Positions 27,873 to 35,908 of a stretch of 64,000 nucleotides of DNA are shown here, piece by piece. Source of the DNA: Paenibacillus pinisoli (lineage in GTDB: Bacteria; Bacillota; Bacilli; Paenibacillales; Paenibacillaceae). Within the stretch, counting starts at the first letter, position 1; each line of letters starts with the position of its first letter. The stretch covers positions 1,302,001 through 1,366,000 of the forward strand of contig NZ_QXQB01000002.1 in the NCBI RefSeq assembly GCF_003605435.1, read 5' to 3'. The translations under genes and the position numbers were made by a program. The notes beneath the pieces are model-generated. The model did no database searches and was not told the origin of the DNA. It saw only the letters and a program-made list of their open reading frames with translations.

Positions 27873-28715
27873 TTAGCCCTTGCTGGAACCCGCCGTCAGA
27901 TTGACGCTTTGAATAATCAGCTTCTGTGTCAGCAGGAACAGGACGATGAGCGGCGCAATGGTGAATGCGCTGGCTGCCATAATAAGCGGCCACTTCAGTC
28001 CGTAAGCACCTCCTTCCACGAAGAAGCTCCGCAGTCCCGCCGAGATGAGCTGGAGATCGGGATTGCGCGTAATGAGCATCGGCCAGAAATAATTGTTGTA
28101 TTGATCGATAAAGGTGATAAGCGCAAGCACAGCGAAGGAGGAACGCGTCAGCGGCACCAGAATGGTCCACAAAATCCGCATATGAGTAGCTCCGTCGATC
28201 TGGCCCGCCTCAACCAGCTCATGATTCACTTGCAAGAAAGCCTGTCTGATCAAAAAAATCGAGAAGACGCTCACGCAGTTCGACAAGATCAATCCGCCGT
28301 AGGAATCCAGCAATTGAAGCTTCCCGAGAATGATATAGCCAGGCAAATAGACAGCGGTCACCGGCACCATATAGCCGATCAGAACCATCGCCGTCATGGC
28401 CCCCTTCAGACGGAATCTCATATGCGTCAGGGCATAACCCATCATAGCGGAATTGATCACCTGAACGACCACAATCGTGCTGGCGACAAATACGCTGTTG
28501 AACAAATATTGCGCGAACGGCGCAGCTTGCCACGCCTCGACGAAATTGCTCCATAACGGCGTCTCCGGCCATAACGCAGGCGGGAACTGCCAGATCTCGT
28601 CATTGGTCTTCAAGGCGCTCATGACCAGCCAATAGAATGGGAATGCCATGACGATTGCAGCCGCCGCGAGCAGCAGATGCCGAATCGTGACCAAGATTGC
28701 TTTGGAGTAAGGCAT
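27873..28715 (-). CDS. ABC transporter permease, UgpE/MalG type
   Basis: 280 aa from the ATG at 28715 (AAAGGGG upstream). Six membrane helices, with the cytoplasmic EAA loop EAGQIDGATHMRILWTILVPL that contacts the ATPase. Typical of second permeases of carbohydrate-type importers. No ATPase gene is in the operon, so an MsmX-like shared ATPase (one is at 56293-57414) probably powers it. Confidence 0.92.
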   Translation of the reverse strand: MPYSKAILVTIRHLLLAAAAIVMAFPFYWLVMSALKTNDEIWQFPPALWPETPLWSNFVEAWQAAPFAQYLFNSVFVASTIVVVQVINSAMMGYALTHMRFRLKGAMTAMVLIGYMVPVTAVYLPGYIILGKLQLLDSYGGLILSNCVSVFSIFLIRQAFLQVNHELVEAGQIDGATHMRILWTILVPLTRSSFAVLALITFIDQYNNYFWPMLITRNPDLQLISAGLRSFFVEGGAYGLKWPLIMAASAFTIAPLIVLFLLTQKLIIQSVNLTAGSSKG

Positions 28716-28737
28716 GGGATTGCCCCTTTCAGAAGGA

Positions 28738-29619
28738 TTAATGATAGTGAACCGTCTTTCTTCCCGCCATGAACGCAATGAGTGACAAGGCTGCGCATCC
28801 GAGTATGATCGCGACCGCCACTGAAGACGCTTCGCCTATCTGGAAGGAGGTAAAGGCCGATTGATAATAGAGATACAAGAGCGTCCGGGTAGAGCCCGAC
28901 GGCCCCCCTTGAGTCAGAATATTGATCTGGTCATACGTCTGAATGGCCGCAACCAATTGCACGATTACCAGGAAGAACGTCGTTGGCGAGATAAGCGGCA
29001 GGGTCACGCTGCGGAATTTCTCCCATTTATTCGCCCCGTCCAGCTCCGACGCTTCCAGAAGATCGGCAGGCACATTGCGGATGGCAATTAAGTAGAAGAT
29101 CATGCACCAGCCGGCCGATTTCCATATCGTCATAATGAGTATCCCGACAAGCGCCCAATTCGGGTCCTTCAGCCAGCCGACGCCGTCCAGGCCGATCAAA
29201 TTCAGCAGGCTATTGGCCAGGCCAACCTCGGGCTCGTAGATCCAAGACCATACGATGGATACCGCCACCGTAGGCGTCACCCACGGCGCAAACATCATCG
29301 TGCGGTAGACGGCTCCTCCCTTTCCTTGACCGCCCAGCAGCAAGGCCAGCAGCAGACCGAGCGCCATGCTCGGAATGACGCTGCCCAAGCAGAACCACAG
29401 CGTCACGCGAAGCGACTGGTAGAAAGCCGGGTTCTGAAGCAGGTAACGGTAGTTGTCCAAGCCGACGAACAGCTTGTCCGGACTCATGAAATCCCATTCC
29501 ATGAAGCTAAGGTACAGGACGTACCCGAGCGGGATAAACCAGAACAGCGTCAAAGGCACCAAAGCTGGCAATGTGAACAGGAATGCCTTCAAATCGCCTG
29601 CAAGTTTAAATCGTTTCAT
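28738..29619 (-). CDS. ABC transporter permease, UgpA/MalF type
   Basis: 293 aa from the ATG at 29619, after GGGAGG. Six membrane helices and an EAA loop, LLEASELDGANKWEKFRSVTLPL. First gene of the six-gene operon; the next permease begins 22 nt later. The promoter region is shared with the divergent GbsR-type regulator. Confidence 0.92.
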   Translation of the reverse strand: MKRFKLAGDLKAFLFTLPALVPLTLFWFIPLGYVLYLSFMEWDFMSPDKLFVGLDNYRYLLQNPAFYQSLRVTLWFCLGSVIPSMALGLLLALLLGGQGKGGAVYRTMMFAPWVTPTVAVSIVWSWIYEPEVGLANSLLNLIGLDGVGWLKDPNWALVGILIMTIWKSAGWCMIFYLIAIRNVPADLLEASELDGANKWEKFRSVTLPLISPTTFFLVIVQLVAAIQTYDQINILTQGGPSGSTRTLLYLYYQSAFTSFQIGEASSVAVAIILGCAALSLIAFMAGRKTVHYH

Positions 29620-29634
29620 GGGTCCTCCCTTTTC

Positions 29635-29705
29635 GTTCAAAAATTGTTTAATTTATGATAGGATATTGATAGTTGAGCTGTTATCAACATCTTTGTTCAA
29701 AAATT
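29635..29705. promoter_or_regulatory. Candidate operators between the ABC operon and the GbsR-type gene
   Basis: The 194-bp divergent region holds two copies of GTTCAAAAATT in the same orientation (29635-29645 and 29695-29705), exactly 60 bp apart, and an inverted repeat TTGATA-N10-TATCAA (29666-29687) midway between them. These are plausible regulator-binding sites; no clear -35/-10 pair could be fixed. Confidence 0.45.
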
Positions 29706-29813
29706 ATTGTACGTTCATTGGCGGGAAGAATGGTTATTCCTGCGTTAACTTGCAGTAAAGATTATGTAAATCCAAAAAAGTGTTCAGAATGATTAGCAGG
29801 CGGAGGAGAAATC

Positions 29814-30377
29814 GTGAAAAAAGCTACATTTGGTCAAATGAAGGAGCCCCTGTCCCCTCGTGAGGAGTGGCGGGCGCAGGTCATTGATGCCATTGCGGAG
29901 ACGATGGATTTGTACGGAGTCAACTATACATTCGGGCAGCTGTACGGAATTATGTTTTTCGAGGACAGGCCGATGACGCTGGAGAGCATGCAGAAGAGCA
30001 TGAATATGAGCAAAAGCAACATGAGCTACGCAGTCCGGGCGTTAACGGAATCGAAGATGATCCACAAACTGAATGAAAAGGAAGAGCGCAAGGATCTGTA
30101 CGCTGCGGAGACAGACTTCTTCAAGGCATTCCAATCCTTCTTCACCTTCAAGCTGCAGCGGGAGATCGATGTGATGCTTGGAGCGATCCAATCCGTCATC
30201 CCTCCGTTAAGCGAGATGATTCTAGAGCTTGATACGAGCGAGGAGGAGCGGAAGCTGTGCCTCGAGGATCTGCACAAGCTGAAGCATGCCGTGAGCTATT
30301 ATGAATGGCTGCAGCGCTTCGTTAACGACCTGCAGGGCGGCCTCTATTTTAGGGAGCAGGCGGAGGATAAAGCGTAG
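29814..30377 (+). CDS. GbsR/MarR family transcriptional regulator
   Basis: 187 aa. It follows the GbsR pattern closely: IAETMDLYGVNYTFGQLYGI, MFFEDRPMTLESMQKSM, the recognition helix MSKSNMSYAVRALTESKMI, then ERKDLYAAE and FFTFKLQREID. GbsR of B. subtilis binds choline and represses glycine-betaine synthesis and choline uptake genes. The GTG start at 29814 follows GGAGGAG. It is divergent from the six-gene ABC/phosphatase operon, the probable target. Whether it senses choline here is inference. Confidence 0.87.
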   Translation: MKKATFGQMKEPLSPREEWRAQVIDAIAETMDLYGVNYTFGQLYGIMFFEDRPMTLESMQKSMNMSKSNMSYAVRALTESKMIHKLNEKEERKDLYAAETDFFKAFQSFFTFKLQREIDVMLGAIQSVIPPLSEMILELDTSEEERKLCLEDLHKLKHAVSYYEWLQRFVNDLQGGLYFREQAEDKA

Positions 30378-30400
30378 CATTGGCCTGAAAAATCAATTTC

Positions 30401-30440
30401 TTTGACCATCTTTGACTTTTTGATTTTAATCCGTTATGAT
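30401..30440 (+). promoter_or_regulatory. CtsR operator overlapping the clpP promoter
   Basis: TTTGACC-ATC-TTTGACT (30401-30417) is, on the other strand, AGTCAAA-GAT-GGTCAAA, the CtsR heptad direct repeat with one mismatch. The promoter is TTGACT (30412-30417), 17-bp spacer, TATGAT (30435-30440), so CtsR would cover the -35. This predicts heat- and protein-stress induction of clpP. Confidence 0.85.
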
Positions 30441-30496
30441 AGGAATACGAATTTTTGATTCATGCTTTTACGTAGACGAAGGAGGATTGGTTCGAA

Positions 30497-31078
30497 ATGA
30501 ATTTTGTGCCTATGGTAATTGAGCAAAGCAATCGGGGGGAACGTTCATACGACATCTATTCCCGCCTGTTGAAGGATCGCATCATATTTCTAGGTTCCGG
30601 CGTGAATGACGTGGTAGCCAACTCCATCATCGCGCAAATGCTGTTCCTGGCGGCGGAAGACCCGGATAAGGATATTTCCCTATACATCAACAGCCCTGGC
30701 GGTTCCATTACAGCCGGTATGGCGATTTATGATACGATGCAGTACATCAAGCCGGATGTATCGACGATCTGTGTAGGCATGGCCGCGTCCATGGGCGCGT
30801 TCCTGCTGACTGCAGGCGCGAAGGGCAAGCGTTATGCGCTGCCTAACAGCGAGGTTATGATCCATCAGCCGCTTGGCGGCGCTGAAGGCCAAGCCAGCGA
30901 CATCGAGATCCGCGCTCGCCGCATCCTGAAGATGCGCGACAAGCTGAACCACATCCTGGCGGAACGTTCCGGCCAGCCGCTCAGCCGCATCGAGCAGGAC
31001 ACTGACCGCGACTACTTCATGAGCGCAGCCGAAGCACACGCTTACGGCCTCGTCGACAAGGTTATCGAGAAGGTCTAA
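30497..31078 (+). CDS. clpP: ATP-dependent Clp protease proteolytic subunit
   Basis: 193 aa. Forms the double heptameric proteolytic chamber used by ClpC, ClpX and ClpE, which also degrades tmRNA-tagged proteins. The catalytic triad is seen as Ser in [11 protein letters not shown], His in VMIHQPLGG and Asp in DTDRDYFMS. The axial [29 protein letters not shown] start is canonical. GGAGGA precedes the ATG. Single-gene unit with its own CtsR-type promoter and terminator. Confidence 0.97.
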   Translation: MNFVPMVIEQSNRGERSYDIYSRLLKDRIIFLGSGVNDVVANSIIAQMLFLAAEDPDKDISLYINSPGGSITAGMAIYDTMQYIKPDVSTICVGMAASMGAFLLTAGAKGKRYALPNSEVMIHQPLGGAEGQASDIEIRARRILKMRDKLNHILAERSGQPLSRIEQDTDRDYFMSAAEAHAYGLVDKVIEKV

Positions 31079-31095
31079 TCGTTATCATCGCAAAG

Positions 31096-31133
31096 AAACC
31101 TCCCTTCCACGTTTGTGGATGGGAGGTTTTTTT
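31096..31133 (+). terminator. Terminator of clpP
   Basis: AAACCTCCC-TCCAC / GTGGA-GGGAGGTTT with a short loop, followed by TTTTTCG. Confidence 0.9.
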
Positions 31134-31161
31134 CGTGTTCCGATTTCTTGGCTGATCTGAT

Positions 31162-31247
31162 ATTACTTTAAGAGATGAACCAGCTCGCGTAATGAATCAC
31201 CGTTATTACTTTAAGAGATGAACCAACTCACGCAACGAATCGCCTTT
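31162..31247. repeat. 43-bp tandem duplication at the 3' end of a lipoprotein gene
   Basis: Bases 31162-31204 and 31205-31247 are two diverged copies (both begin ATTACTTTAAGAGATGAACC). The second copy encodes the last codons and stop of the minus-strand lipoprotein; the first is an orphan copy of the same C-terminal tail beyond the stop. Confidence 0.75.
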
Positions 31248-31562
31248 AATATAAGCATATTTCACAGTTACATGATCAATAATGACAGACTGATGGTCAT
31301 TCACCCAGAGCTCATAATTTTTCACTCTGTTTTCTACACCTTTACGTTCAAGCCAGAAGGAGTAATCGGGATCGCCGTTCGTCGGCAGGCTTCTGTCCTG
31401 CCATTGCAGCGGACTCAAGAGCTGATCGATTCGTTTGATGCGCTTCTGCTCCTTTATTTCCGTGATGGACGTAAGATGCGCAACCTTCATAACCTCTAAT
31501 GGTTCCACTGAACAACCAGCTATGATCATAATACAAACCATTAATAAAACCATTTTACTCAA
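31206..31562 (-). CDS. Small putative lipoprotein
   Basis: About 118 aa. The signal peptide VLLMVCIMIIAGCS ends in a lipobox (IAGC). The mature part is charged with no recognised domain (ITEIKEQKRIKRIDQLL, DPDYSFWLERKG). The start is uncertain: a TTG at 31562 with GAGGG about 9 nt upstream gives a normal signal peptide, while a GTG at 31598 would add 12 residues. The 3' end is tandemly duplicated downstream. Function unknown. Confidence 0.65.
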   Translation of the reverse strand: MSKMVLLMVCIMIIAGCSVEPLEVMKVAHLTSITEIKEQKRIKRIDQLLSPLQWQDRSLPTNGDPDYSFWLERKGVENRVKNYELWVNDHQSVIIDHVTVKYAYIKGDSLRELVHLLK

Positions 31563-31740
31563 AGCATCCAGCCCTCTACTATCAAAATGAGATTTCACAG
31601 CGATTTCCGCAATCTTATTTCACTATTAGAACAATATTGAATGACGCAAAGTTGCACCCCTAGCTGGTCAAAAGTTCTGTTTGCTACTTTCTCCGGTCTT
31701 TCCGCTAAAGTTACCTCACAACACTAACGCAGCATCCCCC

Positions 31741-32466
31741 ATTCGCCCGATTTCCCTCCTCCAACGCCGCCACACGGCGCTACATCCTCCATTCGCCCGA
31801 TTCCCCACCTCCAACGCCGCCACACGGCGCTACATCCTCCATTCGCCCGATTTCCCACCTCTAACGCCGCCACACGGTGCTACATCCTCCATTCGCCGGA
31901 TTTCCCATCTCCAACGCCGCCACACGGCGCTACATCCTCCATTCGCCGGATTTCCCATCTCCAACGCCGCCACACGGCGCTACATCCTCCATTCGCTCGA
32001 TTTCCCACCTCCAACGCCGCCACACGGCGCTACACCCTCCATTCCCCGGATTCCCCAACTCCAACGCCGCCACACGGCGCTACATCCTCCATTCGCCGGA
32101 TTTCCCATCTCCAACGCCGCCACACGGCGCTACATCCTCCATTCGCCCGATTTCCCACCTCCAACGCCGCCACACGGCGCTACATCCTCCATTCGCCCGA
32201 TTTCCCACCTCCAACGCCGCCACACGGCGCTACATCCCCCATTCGCCGGATTTCCCTCCTCCAACGCCGCCACACGGCGCTACACCCTCCATTCCCCGGA
32301 TTCCCCACCTCCAACGCCGCCACACGGCGCTACACCCTCCATTCGCTCAATTTCCCACCTCCAACGCCGCCACACGGCGCTACATCCTCCATTCGCCGGA
32401 TTTCCCTCCTCCAAAGCCGCCACACGGCGCTACATCCTCCATTCGCCCAACTTCCCGCCTCTAACA
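31741..32466. repeat. 50-bp tandem array, about 14.5 copies
   Basis: Fourteen full units start at 31741, 31791, 31841 and so on to 32391, plus a decaying partial unit from 32441. The period is exactly 50 bp with no indel. Each unit carries the core CGCCGCCACACGGCG, a 5-bp hairpin, invariant in nearly all copies; the ATTCG(CCC/CCG/CTC)GA segment varies. Read on the minus strand each unit also shows GGAGGATGTAG. Since 50 is not a multiple of three, the long open frames crossing the array are not coding. The array fills the gap between the lipoprotein gene and the divergent transporter gene. Confidence 0.95.
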
Positions 32467-32528
32467 CTCCCCCACATCTCGCTCCAACCGCACTTTTACC
32501 TCACCTTTCCCATTTCTTTCTACTCCAT

Positions 32529-32572
32529 AGTGACTTTTATCACATCTTTCCATTTCCGCCACGTGCTATATT
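32529..32572 (+). promoter_or_regulatory. Candidate Fnr site and -10 box for the transporter-ldh operon
   Basis: AGTGA-CTTTTA-TCACA (32529-32544) differs by one base from the Bacillus Fnr consensus TGTGA-N6-TCACA. TATATT (32567-32572) is a good -10 with no good -35. The predicted start near 32579 places the site centre about 42 bp upstream, the class II activator position. A Rex-type reading of the palindrome is possible. Confidence 0.6.
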
Positions 32573-32627
32573 GGCATCACACCGACGAAAAACAGATGCA
32601 ACAGAGAGATAGTCAGGAGGAGTATCT

Positions 32628-33407
32628 ATGGAGACCGAAGCCCTGCTCAAGGTGGAGCAGCTTGCCTTGAAAAAGCTGCGCATATTCCGGCAAAGCATAT
32701 GGCGCTACCTGTCACGTTCCATGCTGGCAAGCATGTTTATCGGATTTGGCGTTATCGTCGCCTTCAAGACCGGCAGCTTCTTTTACCTGGAGCATTCTCC
32801 GCTCACCTATCCCATGGCCGCCCTCACCTTCGGCACCGCGATCATCCTGATCAGCTTTGGCGGAGGCGACCTGTTCACCGGCAACACTTTTTACTACAGC
32901 TACGCCGCCCTGCGCAAAAAAATGCGCTGGAGCGATACCACCAAGCTATGGGTTCTAAGCTATGGCGGCAACATCCTTGGCGCTGCAGTATTCGCGCTTC
33001 TGATCTGGCTGACGGGGCTATTCGCCGATCCGAAGGTGAACGGCTTCCTGCTTGAAGTAGTAGACAAAAAGATGCACACGCCGATGCTCGAGCTGTTCTT
33101 CCGGGCCATCCTGTGTAACTGGCTCGTCTGCCTGGCCTTCTTCGTACCGATGGGGCTAAAAGGAGACGGCGCAAAAATGTTCGCCATGATGCTCTTCGTA
33201 TTCTGCTTCTTTATCTCGGGCTACGAGCATAGCATTGCGAATATGTGTACCTTCGCCATCGCGCTTGTCCTGCAACAGCCGGGAACTATATCGCTGGACG
33301 GCATTCTGCACAATCTGATTCCTGTTACGATCGGCAATTTGATCGGAGGAAGCGTGCTTATGGCAGCGATGTACCACTATGTAAACAAACCATTTATCGA
33401 AGAATAA
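32628..33407 (+). CDS. Formate/nitrite transporter (FNT) family channel
   Basis: 259 aa, six membrane helices. FNT landmarks: FIGFGVIVAFKTGSFFY in helix 1, the GGGDLFTGNTFYY loop in helix 2, AILCNWLVCLAFF around the pore, and the central-histidine motif SGYEHSIANM. Family members move formate, nitrite, hydrosulfide or lactate. It begins 10 nt after AGGAGG and is followed 15 nt later by lactate dehydrogenase, so lactate or formate export during fermentation is the likely role (inference). Confidence 0.92.
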   Translation: METEALLKVEQLALKKLRIFRQSIWRYLSRSMLASMFIGFGVIVAFKTGSFFYLEHSPLTYPMAALTFGTAIILISFGGGDLFTGNTFYYSYAALRKKMRWSDTTKLWVLSYGGNILGAAVFALLIWLTGLFADPKVNGFLLEVVDKKMHTPMLELFFRAILCNWLVCLAFFVPMGLKGDGAKMFAMMLFVFCFFISGYEHSIANMCTFAIALVLQQPGTISLDGILHNLIPVTIGNLIGGSVLMAAMYHYVNKPFIEE

Positions 33408-33422
33408 AGGAGACTATTGTAT

Positions 33423-34337
33423 ATGAAAAAATCAAGAATCGTCATTATCGGCACGGGAGCTGTAGGCTCGACGACCGCTTATACTTTGCTGCTTCGCAAT
33501 CGCATGGATGAGCTCGTGCTCATTGACGCCAACGCCGACAAGGCTGCCGGAGATGCGCTCGATATGAACCACGGCATGCCGTATCTAGGCGGTGCCAAGG
33601 TATGGGCGGGCACTTACGAGGATTGTAAAACAGCCGACATCATCATCATTACAGCCGGAGCGGCGCAGAAGCCTGGAGAATCGCGCATTGATCTGCTCAA
33701 ACGCAATATCGCGATCTTCGACAGCATCATCGATCAGGTGCTGCTTCAAACACGGGATGCCATCCTGCTGATCGCATCCAATCCGGTCGATATCATGGCC
33801 TACAGATCGTGGAAAAAGTCGGGCCTGCCGACTCATCGCGTCATCGGCTCGGGCACGCTGCTCGACAGCGCGCGCTTCCGCTATCTGATCGGACAGAAGC
33901 TGCATATTGATCCGCGCAGCGTACATGCCCACATCATTGGAGAGCACGGCGACTCGGAGCTGCCGGTATGGAGCCTGGCGAATGTAGCCGGCACGGAGCT
34001 GCAATTGAGCGAGGAGGATAAGGAAGAGATTTTCACGAACACACGCGATGCCGCGTATCAGATCATTCAAGCCAAAGGCGCTACCTACTATGCCATCGCA
34101 CTGGCGCTCGACCGTATCTGTACGGCGATTCTGGACGACGAGGGTGCCGTCCTGAACGTATCGACGCTACTGGAGAACTACCATGGGGTATCGGATGCGT
34201 ATCTCGGCATCCCGTGCATTATCGACCGCAGCGGCGTACGCTCGACGCTGGAGCTCAGCCTGACCGATCACGAGAAGGCTCTCTTCACCCAGTCGGCCGA
34301 TAAAATGAAGAATATTCTCGCCACGCTGGAGAACTAA
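33423..34337 (+). CDS. ldh: L-lactate dehydrogenase
   Basis: 304 aa. Reduces pyruvate to lactate, regenerating NAD. The N-terminal NAD loop is GTGAVGSTTAYTLLLR, followed by ALDMNHGMPYLGG, IIITAGAAQKPGESR, IASNPVDIMAY, VIGSGTLLDSARFRYLIG and the catalytic His in IIGEHGDSELPVWS. The specificity loop Gln in AAQKPGESR supports lactate rather than malate dehydrogenase. ATG at 33423 with AAAGGAG upstream; a TTG at 33417 is the alternative. Cotranscribed with the FNT channel. Confidence 0.93.
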   Translation: MKKSRIVIIGTGAVGSTTAYTLLLRNRMDELVLIDANADKAAGDALDMNHGMPYLGGAKVWAGTYEDCKTADIIIITAGAAQKPGESRIDLLKRNIAIFDSIIDQVLLQTRDAILLIASNPVDIMAYRSWKKSGLPTHRVIGSGTLLDSARFRYLIGQKLHIDPRSVHAHIIGEHGDSELPVWSLANVAGTELQLSEEDKEEIFTNTRDAAYQIIQAKGATYYAIALALDRICTAILDDEGAVLNVSTLLENYHGVSDAYLGIPCIIDRSGVRSTLELSLTDHEKALFTQSADKMKNILATLEN

Positions 34338-34402
34338 TCTTCGATAGGCTTCATCATTCAGGAGACGGCTTACGTTCAACTTACCCGCCTCCGACTCAAC
34401 TC

Positions 34403-34497
34403 AAAAAGCCTCCCTTCTACTCCCGAATCGATAGGTATCCAATGCAAGCTCAAGCTTGCGAGCGGTACCGACCGGCCGGAGTGAAGAGAGGCTTTTT
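34403..34497 (+). terminator. Long branched terminator after ldh
   Basis: The outer stem AAAAAGCCTC-CTTC-ACTCC / GGAGT-GAAG-GAGGCTTTTT spans 95 nt and encloses smaller hairpins including GCAAGCT-AGCTTGC. A T-run follows on the plus strand. Confidence 0.7.
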
Positions 34498-34523
34498 TAT
34501 GTACAGAAATCCATCGTATAAAC

Positions 34524-34579
34524 AAAAAAAAGAAGTCGCTTTAGCGCGCGAGCTAGTCATGCGGCAAAGCCACTTCTTT
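34524..34579 (-). terminator. Terminator of the HPr gene and its operon
   Basis: AAGAAGTGGCTTT pairs with AAAGCGACTTCTT, followed on the minus strand by TTTTTTTTG. Confidence 0.85.
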
Positions 34580-34583
34580 CCTC

Positions 34584-34853
34584 TTATTGGTTATCCAATT
34601 CCTCTTTGCTGACAAGAGCGACTAAAGCGTTTACAGCCTGCTCAGCGTCCGACCCGTCCGCACTGATCGAAATTTCTGTGCCAGAGCTGATTGCCAGGCT
34701 CATAATCCCCATAATGGATTTGGCGTTAACCTTCTTATCGTCCTTCTCTACAAATACCTCGGAGGAGAATTTGTTCGCTTCTTGTACGAATAGCGCTGCT
34801 GGTCTCGCATGAAGCCCCGTCTTCAGACGAACGACAACTGGAAGCTTGGTCAT
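34584..34853 (-). CDS. HPr family phosphocarrier protein at the crh locus
   Basis: 89 aa. Position after rapZ-yvcK-whiA is that of crh in B. subtilis. Crh has Gln at residue 15 and cannot carry PTS phosphate, but here the motif is LKTGLHARPAAL with His15, and the regulatory Ser46 is present in NAKSIMGIM. So it could act both as a PTS phosphocarrier and, after phosphorylation on Ser46 by HPr kinase (encoded at 53076-54014), as a CcpA corepressor. No ptsI gene is adjacent. GGGGG precedes the ATG. I leave the symbol open between ptsH and crh. Confidence 0.88.
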   Translation of the reverse strand: MTKLPVVVRLKTGLHARPAALFVQEANKFSSEVFVEKDDKKVNAKSIMGIMSLAISSGTEISISADGSDAEQAVNALVALVSKEELDNQ

Positions 34854-34960
34854 GGAAATTTACCCCCTATATTTTACTAAAAAATTTATCATGTGGGAAT
34901 TGTTCAATATTATATATAAGCCCAATTACTCCTTATTATATCATTATACAAGCCGTTGCA

Positions 34961-35902
34961 CTAGGCAAAAGTTGCGCCGCTTCGGATTTTTTCGGCTAAT
35001 TCGTCGATTTTGCGAAGTCGATGATTGACGCCTGATTTGCTTACTTTCCCCCGAAGCATCTCGCCCACTTCCGTCAGGTTCAGATCGGGATGCTGCAGCC
35101 TGATCTCCGCCACTTCACGCAGCTTCTCAGGCAGGCTCTCCAATCCGATCTCCTTCTGAAGCAGCTTGATATTGTCGATTTGTCTCACAGCCGCTCCGAT
35201 CGTTTTGTTCAGATTGGCTGTCTCGCAGTTGACGATCCGGTTAACGGAGTTGCGCATATCGCGCATGATCCGCACATCCTCGAACTTGAACAGCGCTTGA
35301 TGCGCGCCAATGATGTTAAGCAGCTCGATAATTTTTTCGCCTTCTTTGATGTAGAAAATAAAGCCCTTCTTCCGCTCGATGCATCGCGCGTTCAGATCGA
35401 ACTTGTTCGCAAGGTCGACCAGCGCGCCGCAATGCTCCTCGTACATCGACGCAATCTCCAGATGGTACGAAGACCCCTCCGGATTGTTCACCGAACCTCC
35501 AGCGAGGAACGCGCCCCTTAGATACGACCGCTTGCAGCAAGGCTTGCGCACAATCTCCTTGTCGATGCCGTTGGTGAACATGAAGCCTTCCGATACGATA
35601 CGCAGCTCGCTCAGCACTTCCTGAACATGCGTCGGCATACGAACGATGTAGACGTTGTTTTTCTTCAGCCGCATCTTCTTGCGAACAAGCAGCTCCACAT
35701 GCACTTCAAAGTGCTTTTTGATCAGCGAATATATTCTTCTGGCAATGGCCGCGTTCTCCGTCGAGATGTCCAGAACGACCTTGCGGCTGGATAGGCTGAC
35801 CGAACCGTTCATCCGGATAAGGGCCGATAGCTCGGCACGCTCACAGCAGCTGTCCGATTCAATTAACGTCAGTTCCTTCTTAGTTTGCGCCGCAAAAGAC
35901 AT
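34961..35902 (-). CDS. whiA: WhiA family DNA-binding protein
   Basis: 313 aa. N-terminal LAGLIDADG homing-endonuclease-like domain without nuclease activity ([25 protein letters not shown]) and a C-terminal helix-turn-helix ([36 protein letters not shown]). In Firmicutes WhiA affects cell division and chromosome segregation. It follows yvcK by 6 nt and belongs to the rapZ-yvcK-whiA-HPr operon. Confidence 0.96.
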   Translation of the reverse strand: MSFAAQTKKELTLIESDSCCERAELSALIRMNGSVSLSSRKVVLDISTENAAIARRIYSLIKKHFEVHVELLVRKKMRLKKNNVYIVRMPTHVQEVLSELRIVSEGFMFTNGIDKEIVRKPCCKRSYLRGAFLAGGSVNNPEGSSYHLEIASMYEEHCGALVDLANKFDLNARCIERKKGFIFYIKEGEKIIELLNIIGAHQALFKFEDVRIMRDMRNSVNRIVNCETANLNKTIGAAVRQIDNIKLLQKEIGLESLPEKLREVAEIRLQHPDLNLTEVGEMLRGKVSKSGVNHRLRKIDELAEKIRSGATFA

Positions 35903-35908
35903 TCTTCC

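Noticed and set aside
31741..32466. CRISPR array
   Set aside because: Units are contiguous with no unique spacers and no cas genes are nearby.
31681..32670. A 329-codon open frame through the 50-bp array
   Set aside because: It exists only because the repeat unit lacks stops in several frames; the period is not a multiple of three, there is no ribosome binding site, and it ends inside the transporter gene.
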